This document shows, piece by piece, positions 34,917-44,079 of a stretch of 64,000 nt of DNA. The DNA lies in the NCBI RefSeq assembly GCF_021234875.1, contig NZ_JAJQVM010000013.1, positions 1 through 64,000 on the forward strand. The letters are read 5' to 3'. Every line of letters begins with the position of its first letter. Within the stretch, counting starts at the first letter, position 1. The position numbers and the translations under genes were made by a program. Under the pieces are notes generated by a model. It saw nothing but the letters and a program-made list of their open reading frames with translations. It did not search any database and was not told the DNA's origin. Source of the DNA: Marinibactrum halimedae (GTDB lineage: Bacteria; Pseudomonadota; Gammaproteobacteria; Pseudomonadales; Cellvibrionaceae).

Positions 34917-35277
34917 TTCCAACCTCAGTGTGTGTGCATCCGATATCCAATAGGTAAGGGCTTATCGTGTCGCCCTCTGTCTATCAGTATCGTTCATCAT
35001 TCTTGTTGCTATGTTATTGCTAGGTCGGGCGGTAATGGTACCCAGCCCTGGTTGACCATTCAATGACTGTGGCGTTTTTTGTATGCGCCGAGTTTCAATA
35101 CAAGAACGTTTGTAGTCGTTTCGGTGTGTTTATGATTAGGATACGTACGAGAGTATTTATAGTTGATGAAAGCTGGATGGATTCTGAACAATGCACAAAA
35201 AAACACAGTTTAGTGAGATAATTCTCTTATAGATCAGCGGTGCAGGCACCGCTCTTGATGAGTATGTATTCGAAGAC
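34917..35277. other. Intergenic region
   Basis: About 360 bp; only the hairpin at 35236-35253 stands out. No gene seen. Confidence 0.5.
35236..35253 (-). terminator. Hairpin after the diguanylate cyclase gene
   Basis: AGCGGTGC and GCACCGCT pair perfectly around AG, 25 bp past the stop of the minus-strand gene. No T-tract follows immediately. Confidence 0.45.
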
Positions 35278-36245
35278 TTACTCCATTTCCATTCCTTCTT
35301 TGTAAACAGAAGACTGATTACGGCCACCGCGTTTTGACGCGTAGAGTGCGGCGTCTGCTTGTTTTAGCCACGCTTTGTAATTATCGATATCAGAAGAAGC
35401 TTCTGAGATGCCCAAGCTAATGGTGAATTGAATTTTGTGTTCGCCGGTATCCACCACAGTTTGTTCCACACGTTGTCGTAATCGTTCAGCAAAAACCTTG
35501 GCGCTATCTGCACAGGTATTGGCTAGGATAATACCGAATTCTTCACCGCCGTATCGCCCGGCAATGTCAATGTCTCGTTTTGTTTCTAACACTAAGCTGG
35601 CAACTGATTTAATCACGTCGTCACCGGGTTGGTGGCCATAGGTATCGTTCACTTTTTTAAAGTGATCGATATCAAACATAATGAGGGATACGGTATTGCC
35701 AGAGCGAACAAAACGTTGATATTCCTGTTGCAAACGCGTTTCCCAGTGCCCCCGATTAAAAAGCTGGGGGTCATTTGATCTGTAATGCTGTTGAGAGCCA
35801 GAATATCGTTTGCTTCTTTTAACGCCAAACGGTTTACGGCAATGTCGGTAACATCATAAACAATAATACCGACATGAGAGATGTCTCCTTTGATGGATTT
35901 GAGTGGAATGAGCGTGGTGTATTGATACATAAAATCGGCTGTCCCGGTGATGGGCCGATAGTTTTTAAATTTGAATACGTAGGGGCGCTCTTCCCAAATG
36001 GTATAGGCGCGATTATCCAATAAAAAAACCGAATCAATTTTGTGTTTTAGCCACTCTTTAGAGACGTCGGGGTAGACTGTGAAAATGTCTTTTTGATGGG
36101 CATGTTCGGCAGACATGCCAGAGTGATTTTCCATAAATCCATTCCACACACAGATCTTGTAGTTTTTATCAACCACCACAATACCCACGTCAATGGTTTG
36201 CAGGATGTACATCATCCAATGCATGTTACTGATTTCAAGTTGCAT
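35278..36245 (-). pseudogene. PAS-GGDEF diguanylate cyclase, frameshifted in a C5 tract
   Basis: Two overlapping frames encode one protein. The upstream frame (from 36245) holds a PAS domain (VGIVVVDKNYKICVWNGFMENHSG) and reaches SITDQMT; it then runs out of frame to a stop at 35649. The downstream frame continues QLFNRGHWETRLQQEYQRF and a full GGDEF domain with GGEEF active site and an RDID inhibitory site at the canonical spacing. One extra C in the five-C run at 35766-35770 (G5 on the plus strand) would join them as DQMTPQLFNRG. This could be true inactivation, slippage or a sequencing error. It begins 3 bp after the REC-CheC gene, so they form an operon. Confidence 0.9.
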
Positions 36246-36248
36246 GAG

Positions 36249-37313
36249 TTACCCCAACAGATATTCCAGGCGGGCGTCAATGGAGCGCACGGAGTCCGCC
36301 GTAAATAACAATAGAACGTCGCAGACGATATCAAAGTTTTCGATTTGATAGGTGACCTCAATGGTCAGAGTGGTATTCCAGCGTTTGACGTTGGCATCGA
36401 TCAATTGGCTGACCGGGGAATGCCGCCCTAGTACGTTGGGGTAACTTTGGCTGAACGTGATATTCAGCTGTTCCCCAAGTCCATTTAAAATCGCGCCTAA
36501 TAAAGCTCCGGAAAGGTCGGTAAGTACTTCAACTTCGGTATCTGGTGTAATTTTGCTGTAATGGAGAAGGCGTGCCATGCTGTTGATCGAAGTGTCTTCA
36601 AACAGTAACAAAGCCTCCCCCGATATGCCCGGCCCGATGAAGCCTTGGCAGACCGCAGAGATTGATTCCTCTGCTGCAAAATTAAGTGCCATGTGTAATT
36701 CACTGGGTTCGAGCATGTTGACCTTAGGTACAGGCAGCTGCACGAATTCCCCGGTCAGTTTGGCGAGTAAGTCACCGGCTCGTCCCATGGCAACGTTGGT
36801 AATTTCCTGATAGCAATCAAAGCTCGATACCTCAAATTGGCTGCTACTCTGCCTAGAGGAAAGGTCAGATTGAGTTGTTTCCGATTGAGTATCGGATACA
36901 GATTTCGTGGCTTGAGGTGCAGCAGTAAGTGTCTCGTCAGAGCTTGGAGTATAGAGGCCAAAGCGGGTTAACACTTCAAGAACGGTGTCTGGCTCCGCAG
37001 GCTTTTTAATAAAATCCAGTGCCCCGAGAGAGAGTACGCGTGCTCTGGCCTTTTCTTGAATATCGCCGGAGACCACAACAACCATCGTGGGCAAGTCTAA
37101 CTTGCGGATGTTTTCTAGGGTTTCAAAGCCATCCATAACGGGCATAGTCAAATCTAAAAACATCACTTCGCCGTGCCCGGCTTGAAGTGCCTCTAGGGCT
37201 TCTTGACCATTGCCTGCAAAGGTAATTGTGACTGGCCAATTAGGGGGAAGTGATCGCGCAATCTGCTTTCGCGCCATGCCCGAGTCATCACATATTACGA
37301 TCGGAGTCGTCAT
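36249..37313 (-). CDS. Response regulator with CheC/CheX-like phosphatase domain
   Basis: 354 residues. The receiver (about 1-120) has the acidic pair ICDDSGMARK, phospho-Asp in MFLDLTMPVMDG, the Ser/Thr position VVVSGD and KKP. A Ser/Gln-rich linker (about 125-160) leads to a CheC/CheX-type domain (DCYQEITNVAMGRAGDLLAKL; EVLTDLSGALLGAILNGLGEQL), which carries the repeated E/DxxN-type helices of this phosphatase family. Placed directly before the PAS-GGDEF gene, it probably modulates c-di-GMP output or the phosphorylation state of a partner. No histidine kinase is adjacent. Confidence 0.9.
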   Translation of the reverse strand: MTTPIVICDDSGMARKQIARSLPPNWPVTITFAGNGQEALEALQAGHGEVMFLDLTMPVMDGFETLENIRKLDLPTMVVVVSGDIQEKARARVLSLGALDFIKKPAEPDTVLEVLTRFGLYTPSSDETLTAAPQATKSVSDTQSETTQSDLSSRQSSSQFEVSSFDCYQEITNVAMGRAGDLLAKLTGEFVQLPVPKVNMLEPSELHMALNFAAEESISAVCQGFIGPGISGEALLLFEDTSINSMARLLHYSKITPDTEVEVLTDLSGALLGAILNGLGEQLNITFSQSYPNVLGRHSPVSQLIDANVKRWNTTLTIEVTYQIENFDIVCDVLLLFTADSVRSIDARLEYLLG

Positions 37314-37786
37314 TCGCTTTTATCGTCGCTCTTCATCCTCAGTTCCAGCATTAGAGATACTGGCACTGCAAACCTTTTCTTTAAACCCAGTGTTTACAAA
37401 GCAGCATAAGCTTAGCTGATGGGTTCCATCTTTACCTTGCTTGGGCAGAAAATTGTCATTCGGCACTAAATCAAACAGGGCTTATTCTTAAAAGTAGTTG
37501 AAAAACCCGGGTTTACACGGCAATTGCGTGGATTTACTTAAGATGAGAAAGAAAGGGGTAAAAAGCCAGCCTGTTATGGTGAAATATTAATCATATTTAA
37601 GTGATGGTTGTTTTTTGGGCGATGCACTTCTTACTGTGTATTTCTTACTATGTATTTCTTACAGAATGGCTTGATATTGAATACGTTTGTAATCGAATCA
37701 CCTTGTAATGAAAGCGTTGGGTGGCGAGATTCAGAGAGCTGGGTACCCAAGCTGGGGGAGGTAGAGCGCTTTCTTATGTATTTGTG
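37314..37786. other. Intergenic region with a 14-bp repeat
   Basis: About 470 bp without a convincing gene. A CTTCTTACTGTGTA / TTTCTTACTATGTA / TTTCTTACA tandem array occupies 37627-37663. Confidence 0.6.
37627..37663 (+). repeat. 14-bp tandem repeat, 2.6 copies
   Basis: Units at 37627-37640, 37641-37654 and a partial at 37655-37663, differing by single bases. Confidence 0.8.
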
Positions 37787-38170
37787 TTAACAGGCTTGAG
37801 GGCTTACGATCAGCTTGAAGCGTTGTCTGCGCTCAAGGGCTGTTTGATGTCTGCGTTTTGCCTGGCGTTGGCGGCGTTTCTCGCTGCGTTCTGCATCCGT
37901 AGGTAGGCGCTCTAGGTGAAAGAAAGTTTGATAAATGCCACCGAGAAGGCGCATGTAGTTGATGGTCAGGGGCGAGTTGATGCGCATGTAGGCGTCGTTA
38001 TAGCAAACCAACTCCCAACCATGAATGTGATGCAGCATCTCTAAACGAGCGCTTTTCCCACCCCCGGATAATTGTAAGTCAATAAACGCTTGGTTTAATC
38101 GGGAGCGAAGGCAGCTGCTATTGGCGGAAAATTCGATGTACTGATCATTACTGACCAATCGCAAAGTCAT
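37787..38170 (-). CDS. Hypothetical basic protein
   Basis: 127 residues from the ATG at 38170 (in-frame codons extend to 38233). The N-terminal part is mixed alpha/beta (MTLRLVSNDQYIEFSANSSC; FIDLQLSGGGKSARLEML), and the C-terminal 30 residues are strongly basic (RSEKRRQRQAKRRHQTALERRQR), which suggests nucleic-acid contact. I do not recognise the family. Composition is closer to the core genes than to the AT-rich flanks. Confidence 0.6.
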   Translation of the reverse strand: MTLRLVSNDQYIEFSANSSCLRSRLNQAFIDLQLSGGGKSARLEMLHHIHGWELVCYNDAYMRINSPLTINYMRLLGGIYQTFFHLERLPTDAERSEKRRQRQAKRRHQTALERRQRFKLIVSPQAC

Positions 38171-38703
38171 GTTGAGCACGTCCGTTACCCTAAATATCAG
38201 TATTTGTCTTATCGTCCTAAATATACCAATCATGGTGTAATTAATATGATATTACTCATGACAGCCCCAAGCAATGCCATACTGGCTTTAGCTGAATAAT
38301 TATAGGAATAATTTCACAAAATTATCAATATTTATTCCAATGTTGGTTGGATAGCCTTAAAGACGCCTTTTTCTACTTCTCAAATCTCCTAATGCGAATG
38401 AATTGGGTATTGATTGAAACTAAAAAGTAGCAAATGAAACGAGTATGAAGGTATTCAGAAAAATGAGGGTTATTGGTCATATATAACTTCACCATTTTGT
38501 ATAACTTAGGAAAGAGAAATAGAAATTATCTCCATTGGTCGGTGAGCAAAGATAGGTAGGTGAACAAAGACAGGTGAACAATAGCTTCTCTCGATGGTTT
38601 ATTCTCGAATTGTTCAATTACTTGGTTGGGCGTATTGCCGCTTTTCGTCGATCGCTGTGTGATAGTAAATATCCATGTTTTTTTAAATGATGGAGTAACT
38701 TAT
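38171..38703. other. AT-rich intergenic region
   Basis: About 530 bp. Contains an imperfect GGTGAACAAAGACAGG-type repeat at about 38540-38582. No gene supported apart from the small ORF that follows. Confidence 0.5.
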
Positions 38704-38814
38704 ATGGATAACAAAAAAGTTGATGTTGTTACTATCTGTGACACTTTGATACGAAATAAAAGGGGAGTGATTGTTAATGGACGAGTTATATCTGAGGTAA
38801 ACCCATTTATTTAG
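38704..38814 (+). CDS. Small ORF, 36 residues
   Basis: Starts on ATG with GGAG 8 bp upstream (38692-38695), a spacing better than many annotated genes here. The product begins MDNKKVDVVTICDTLIRNKR and ends EVNPFI. It has no membrane segment and no family I know. A longer TTG-started frame exists, but the Shine-Dalgarno sequence favours this start. Confidence 0.4.
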   Translation: MDNKKVDVVTICDTLIRNKRGVIVNGRVISEVNPFI

Positions 38815-39541
38815 AAATAATGAGTATCTTTTCTTTTGTTTTATCAATCGCCTAGCGCAATGCTGTGTTCTTGTTTTTCCTGCTATTCAATATTGTTTCT
38901 TTTTGAAATATTGCTTTAAAGGTAAGCAAAAAGAGTTGGATTTTTTTCTGAGTCATGGTGAAATGTAATCGATTTCATTCTGTTGTCTCGCTTTTTATCG
39001 ATATGGCGGTATGTTTCGGGGTGAGAGGTTGAGGTTATTTATTAAATTTGAAGCTGTTTTAAATAGGGGGTGACAGAGGTATACGTTGTGGTGATAACGA
39101 TTGGTTGGATGTTCAATAAAAGACAGAATTAAAAAAATAATATAAGTCTGGCAAAAAGTGTTGATTTTCATCTGTTGTTACGAGTGTCTTTTTTGTGAGT
39201 CGTGAGCACACTTATTGTGAACGTCGTTTGTGTTAAATAAATCTGTTATGTGCAAAATTCTCGTTGTTTTTCGGTTTTCTGTCTGATCGAGCTTTTTGTC
39301 TGGTTCCTCAAAGTGGTTGTTGACGCTTATTTGATGGCATTTGTAGCGTATTAAGTGTGCTTTGTATTAATTATTAATACGATTAATGCATCGAATAATA
39401 CGCATCGAACGTTACCTCTAAAAACAAACTTTGAAGTAAAAGTAAATGCGTAATTTTTTACTTTTAATGACGAGTAAATCGAAAGTTCCACAATATCGAA
39501 AGTTTCACAATAAAAATAATGTTCAATACTGGAGATTTTGC
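38815..39541. other. Long AT-rich leader region
   Basis: About 730 bp before the secreted EF-hand protein. Features: palindrome GTATTAATTATTAATAC near 39365 and the 17-bp tandem repeat at 39478. No coding signal seen. Confidence 0.55.
39478..39511 (+). repeat. 17-bp tandem repeat, two copies
   Basis: ATCGAAAGTTCCACAAT and ATCGAAAGTTTCACAAT, immediately upstream of the ribosome-binding site of the next gene. Confidence 0.9.
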
Positions 39542-40810
39542 ATGACAATTAATTATTTTAATCCATTAAAAAAAGCAACAGCAGGTGCATTGGGAGTGGC
39601 TCTATTGCTTTCAGGTACTATGGCTATGGCGCAGCAGTGCCCACCGATTCAATTAGGGGAAAAACACCCTGCACAGGTGGGTAAAGATATGCGTACTGAG
39701 CACACACAGCCTTGGTGTGATTCTGTGTGTGTTACGGTATTGGCGAACGGAACAGCATGTGCCAATGCGGCCGGGGGCGTGGTGGGCACTTCTGGTTTCT
39801 GTCACGACAGTTCACAGTCTGTTGAGTCTATAAAAGATATTGAGTACAACTTGTGTATTGATATTGATGATCGGTTTATTCGAGAGGCCGATTACGGCGA
39901 TAGAAACGTTCCAGCAGGACAGAGTCGAATTCCCGGCACCGATTATGAAATGTCTTCCGCCGATGCGGCGTTTTACTTCGCCACGTTGTTTTCGGTAGAC
40001 AGCAACGGTAATAACGTTATTGATGGTGCGGAAGTGACTTTAGCCAGTGAGAGAGGGTGGCAGTTGGCCAATGAACTGGATTCTAACGGTGATGGCACTA
40101 TTACTCGGAATGAAGCAGGACAAGTTAAAGGCAGTGATCAATGCCAATTATTGTCTACGGGGTTCAGCTCTGGGTTAGCAACGGATGATATTTTATCGTA
40201 CATCGGGTTGTATTTGGGTGAACCCATGATCGATAAATACGCAGGGGATCTTGAGGGCGAAGATAAAATTAAGGAAAAACTACTGGAATACACACGCACT
40301 TGGCAGCCAAGCTATTGGAAAGATAATGGTCGCACCATAGCAGGTTCGGCCTCGGGCGTTAAGGCGTTTTACGATCCTGCTTATACGGGAACCACTCGAC
40401 GAGTTTGTGAGGCGGGCTATAACGGTCCTTACAAAGCGTTGTACAATTCAATGAGAGATGGGGCAAATACAGGTAATCCAGGAACGGACGACCCAGGGTC
40501 GGATGATTCTAATACCGGTAATCCAGGTTCGAATTTGAGTGATTATTTGGATTCATCCTGTGGCAGTTCACACCCATACCGTTGTCCGTCAAATAGAGCT
40601 TGTTTTACGGAAGAGCAAATGAATAACTACTGTTCTGTTCCGACGGCGCCGTCTACCGACCCGGTAATGCCTCCAGTTGATGATACTCCGCCTTCGGATG
40701 AGCCAGATGATTTAATCCCAAGTGATAATTGCGGAGATTCACACCCTTATTGGTGTGCCAGTCGAGGCCAGTGTTTTACTGAGCAGCAAATGAATAATTA
40801 TTGTTTGTAA
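39542..40810 (+). CDS. Secreted EF-hand protein with two C-terminal Cys-rich repeats
   Basis: 422 residues. GGAG 7 bp upstream of the ATG sets the start and gives a signal peptide cut near TMAMA-QQ. The N-terminal mature region has eight or so Cys. Two EF-hand loops follow (DSNGNNVIDGAE, about 155-166; DSNGDGTITRNE, about 180-191). An Asp/Pro/Gly-rich linker separates two homologous 27-residue modules: CGSSHPYRCPSNRACFTEEQ and CGDSHPYWCASRGQCFTEQQ, each ending MNNYC. The modules look like disulfide-stabilised binding domains, perhaps for polysaccharide or surface. Function unknown. A strong hairpin follows. Confidence 0.8.
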   Translation: MTINYFNPLKKATAGALGVALLLSGTMAMAQQCPPIQLGEKHPAQVGKDMRTEHTQPWCDSVCVTVLANGTACANAAGGVVGTSGFCHDSSQSVESIKDIEYNLCIDIDDRFIREADYGDRNVPAGQSRIPGTDYEMSSADAAFYFATLFSVDSNGNNVIDGAEVTLASERGWQLANELDSNGDGTITRNEAGQVKGSDQCQLLSTGFSSGLATDDILSYIGLYLGEPMIDKYAGDLEGEDKIKEKLLEYTRTWQPSYWKDNGRTIAGSASGVKAFYDPAYTGTTRRVCEAGYNGPYKALYNSMRDGANTGNPGTDDPGSDDSNTGNPGSNLSDYLDSSCGSSHPYRCPSNRACFTEEQMNNYCSVPTAPSTDPVMPPVDDTPPSDEPDDLIPSDNCGDSHPYWCASRGQCFTEQQMNNYCL

Positions 40811-40866
40811 TAGGCACTCAGAAGTTCTTTTTAGTGAGCTTATCAATTATTCATCGAATAATAAGC

Positions 40867-40908
40867 AACTACACCACACAGTTTCTATAAGTACTGTGTG
40901 GTGTAGTT
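40867..40908 (+). terminator. Strong hairpin after the EF-hand gene
   Basis: AACTACACCACACAGT pairs perfectly with ACTGTGTGGTGTAGTT (16 bp, 10-base loop). T-rich sequence follows at a short distance. Confidence 0.82.
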
Positions 40909-40945
40909 CTATGAAATCACAACTCTTTTTTAATCTAATTAATTT

Positions 40946-41092
40946 TTATTGTGCCAATATGGGTGTTTTTGGTGACAATATTATGAATTCATCCTTTTCT
41001 GGTTGAATTTTGTTCTTTTTGAAATTAGAATTTACAGCGTTTTTAAGAAACTTCGTATTACTCGACCAGACTTTCCAATCAATTTTTTTCAT
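40946..41092 (-). CDS. Possible small basic protein, 48 residues
   Basis: ATG-started frame with product opening MKKIDWKVWSSNTKFLKNAV and closing FIILSPKTPILAQ. Lysine and asparagine content and hydrophobic patterning look protein-like, yet the ribosome-binding site is poor. It may be a gene remnant. Confidence 0.25.
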   Translation of the reverse strand: MKKIDWKVWSSNTKFLKNAVNSNFKKNKIQPEKDEFIILSPKTPILAQ

Positions 41093-41210
41093 TGTGCCGA
41101 CGCTGCTAAGAAAAAATCATTTTAAATGATATGTTTTACTGATGCTTAGTTGGCCCTATAAATAATTTGTTAGTTCCGCAGATGGATAGGTAAGCGGTTA
41201 GGAGTCAGAC

Positions 41211-41342
41211 ATGGATGCTCAAAATCTTTTTATTTTTTCTTCTCATTTCAATTATCTCACTAAGCGCTCACGTAGGTCCTTAGTTTGTGCTCTCTGCGTT
41301 CAAGTAACGCACATTGTCCATTCCATTCAGTCGTATACGTAA
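41211..41342 (+). CDS. Possible small protein, 43 residues
   Basis: ATG preceded by TTAGGAG with a 6-bp spacing, a strong ribosome-binding site. Product opens MDAQNLFIFSSHFNYLTKRS and has three Cys/His-containing positions later. No family recognised. Confidence 0.33.
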   Translation: MDAQNLFIFSSHFNYLTKRSRRSLVCALCVQVTHIVHSIQSYT

Positions 41343-41435
41343 TTTTACTGGCTCTATATAAGAGTATAGCTTTACAGGTTTCATTTTTTCTATTTTTAAA
41401 TTCATTGTATAAAAATATTTTAAAGGGTGCTGAAG

Positions 41436-41969
41436 ATGAAAAAAATTATCTATTTAGTCGCTTTGTCTACAATGGCCTTGCTTCAAGGCTGTAGTTCGAC
41501 TGAGTTTACGAGAGTGGCTAACGATGCCATGTCCGGAGCGATTGATGGCGTGTTAGGAGGCACAGGCACGTCTGAATCTGTGAACGCCACTTCTGGTTCG
41601 TATTCAGTAGAAAGTGAAAAAGTGGTCATTACTGATGCAAAAAAAACAAAGAAAGATTTTGGTAAAATTACAGTGATAAAAACGGAAAAGAATCCTAAAA
41701 ACCAAACAAAGCTGAGACTTGATTCTTGTACGCATCCTCGGATTGGCTCCATAAAATGTGGGGGTTATCTGTATGAGGTTACCGAGCAGGGGTGGTTAAA
41801 AGAGGAGTTAATTACCTTTGATGATTTAAATCATTCGGAAGTGACATTGGCTGCTGGAGAGTATTACATTAAAGCATACAATTGGGATAGTGGAATGAAT
41901 CGTTTCGTAACGGGTGAATTTAGCGTGAAGCCATTTGTAACAAATTTAGTGGCTTTAGAATTAGAATAA
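41436..41969 (+). CDS. Small lipoprotein, unknown function
   Basis: 177 residues from the ATG preceded by GGGTGCTGAAG. Signal sequence MKKIIYLVALSTMALLQGC with lipobox Cys19. The mature part has a Ser/Thr/Gly-rich linker, a Lys-rich beta region and a Cys pair (LRLDSCTHPRIGSIKCGGYLYEV), ending in a likely Ig-like beta-sandwich (VTLAAGEYYIKAYNWDSG). No family recognised. A perfect hairpin follows. Confidence 0.75.
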   Translation: MKKIIYLVALSTMALLQGCSSTEFTRVANDAMSGAIDGVLGGTGTSESVNATSGSYSVESEKVVITDAKKTKKDFGKITVIKTEKNPKNQTKLRLDSCTHPRIGSIKCGGYLYEVTEQGWLKEELITFDDLNHSEVTLAAGEYYIKAYNWDSGMNRFVTGEFSVKPFVTNLVALELE

Positions 41970-41977
41970 TTTTAAGT

Positions 41978-42010
41978 TAGGGTGCTCAAAATACTATTTT
42001 GAGCACCCTA
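41978..42010. terminator. Perfect hairpin between convergent genes
   Basis: TAGGGTGCTCAAAATA and TATTTTGAGCACCCTA are complementary over 16 bp with a one-base centre. Confidence 0.85.
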
Positions 42011-42074
42011 TCGCCGTTAATAACTAGATTTAACTCCTAAGTACATCATTCCTAGGCTGTTAGAGTCTCTTCCA

Positions 42075-43865
42075 TTAATTTAAAGGAAAGGGATCATCCC
42101 CATCAAAAAGTCCATCGCCATCTGTATCTGGATTGGTCGGGTCGGTTCCCAGTAAAAATTCTTCGGTGTTGGTTAAGCCGTCACCGTCGTTATCCATAAA
42201 CGCATCCAATAAATCTAAATCCGAAAAGAAGAATTGTGCTTCCCATGTTCTTGGTAAAGAATCGAAATCTTGATCGTCTTGATAACGGTCATCGGTGGGA
42301 AAGGGGTCTTCATTATCGTCACGGCCATCGGCATCGGAGTCCCAGTCATTGGGGTCTGTACCTGCTTGCCATTCCATTCCATTGGGTAAGTGATCGAAGT
42401 CGGGGTCGGAAAACCAAGAAAATTCCGTGGTTGATAAGCCATTATTTATTTCCCATTCATCGGGTATGCCATCAAAGTCGTTATCTTTCTGATAGCGGGC
42501 ATCAGTGGGGACGATATCAAATCCGTCTCGTTGGCGATCCCCATCGGTATCAGGGTTATTAAAATCTGTGCCTGCTCGAAATTCCTCTATGTTATTGAGT
42601 CCATCATTATCAAAGTCCTCGGACGCGTCACCACTAAAAAACGAGCTAAGGCCATTGTTTGGATCGTCCTCCAACGCATTGGGCAGTCCATCGAAGTCGT
42701 CATCGTAGGAGTAGGCCGGGTTTAATGGGAAGACATCACTAAAATCATTCACCCCATCCAAGTCTGTATCCGGTATGTAGGGTTCTGTGCCTTGAAGGTA
42801 TTCGTATTTATTGGGTAGAAAATCGCCATCGGGGTCATCCATTGCATCAAAATCCGTGGTGTCACTCAGGCCATATCGTATTTCCCAGCGTTGAGGCATG
42901 CCGTCATTGTCTTGGTCTACGGCATAGCGTCGGTCGAGAGGGGCGAAGTCTTGACTGTCTATTTCATAACCATAAAAAGGAATGAAATTGGCGTAACCAC
43001 TGTCCCAATCTGAGTTGGGTTCTAAAGGCAGCGTGCCCGCATGAAATTCTTCTAAATTAGTAAGCCCATCCCCGTCGGCATCGTCCCAAGCGTCGTCGGC
43101 ATTAAGTGTATCGAATGTATAAAAATACGTATTATTGCCGGTTTCAAATCGATCCGGCATGCCGTCGTTGTCACTGTCACGCACGTATCGCCGATCTAGC
43201 GGAAAGGCATCGCGCCCGTCGTAAAAGCGATCATTATCCGAGTCATTATCGCGAGGGTTGGTGCCGAGAAGAAACTCTTCTCGGTTGGTGAGTCCATCAA
43301 AATCAGAGTCAATCGCGCCTTCTTTAACAAGATTATCGAATCGATAATAATCTTCCCATTCGTTAGGTAGCTGATCACCATCATCATCTAGCGTGTACTG
43401 GCGATGTAATGGAAAGGCATCCTGATCATCAAAGTAGCCATCATTATCGGTGTCGTCGGAAGTTGGATTAGTACCGAGAAGAAACTCGTCATAAGTACTG
43501 AGAAAATCGCCATCTTCATCTAAAATCGAATGGTAAAAATCGTCGTCTGGAAGAGAGAACTTCTCTTCCCAGCGTTTAGGTATGCCGTCAAAATCATTAT
43601 CTTCTTGGTAGCGAGCGTCCGTTGGGAAGGGGTCGGTATTGTCGTCACGGCCATCATGGTCAGTATCCCACGCTTGGGGGTTGGTGCCTCGTTGCCATTC
43701 CCAGCCGTCGGGTATGTGGTCGCCATCGGTGTCAGTGTAAAAAGAAAATTCCTGGGCGGATAATTGGTGTTCTCGCTCCCACTCGTCGGGGATACCATCG
43801 TGATCAAAATCCGTTCGGTATTGCCGATTGGTAGGGTCAATATCACGGCCATCTAATTGGCGATC
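42075..43865 (-). pseudogene. 3' part of a calcium-binding repeat protein, cut off by a MITE
   Basis: The frame is open from the MITE edge to the stop at 42075, but the first start-like codon is a GTG at 43184 with no ribosome-binding site. The roughly 595 codons encode thrombospondin-type-3-like units with DxDxDGxxD calcium loops, for example [32 protein letters not shown] and [18 protein letters not shown]. Removing the MITE and one target copy (224 bp) brings this frame into register with the 5' part at 44057-45409. It is probably silent unless translated from an internal start. It begins the second copy of a 400-450-residue super-repeat. Confidence 0.88.
43856..43865. repeat. Target-site duplication, left copy
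   Basis: ATTGGCGATC, repeated at 44080-44089 on the other side of the MITE. Confidence 0.92.
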
Positions 43866-44079
43866 CAGGGCTCCCTAGTAATAAACAATCAAAATGATCC
43901 AGATCCAACCCAAATGATCATTGTTTGACCTAATTTTAAATTCAAAAAGATATATTTGGGGTCTCAGGCAATTTGCCTGATGAAATTTTTCTCTTATGAA
44001 TCTTTCTTTTGATTAATAAAGGTTCATATGGATCAAGCTTTAACCTTAAGAATTGATCAATTATTACTAGGGAGCCCTG
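43866..44079. mobile_element. 214-bp MITE with 19-bp perfect terminal inverted repeats
   Basis: Ends CAGGGCTCCCTAGTAATAA (43866-43884) and TTATTACTAGGGAGCCCTG (44061-44079) are exact reverse complements. A 10-bp direct repeat, ATTGGCGATC, flanks it. No coding frame of transposase size exists inside; an internal palindrome TCAGGCAATTTGCCTGA lies near the middle. The 10-bp target duplication is compatible with IS4-group transposases, which would act in trans; that assignment rests on duplication length alone. Confidence 0.93.

Larger units (their letters stand above)
40811..41435. other. Intergenic region with two small ORF candidates
   Basis: Contains the terminator at 40867-40908, a minus-strand 48-codon frame (40946-41092) and a plus-strand 43-codon frame (41211-41342). 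Confidence 0.5.

Noticed and set aside
41161-41220. Integron attC-like site around the small ORF
   Set aside because: GTTAGGA-like bases are present but the paired core sites and imperfect-palindrome structure are not.
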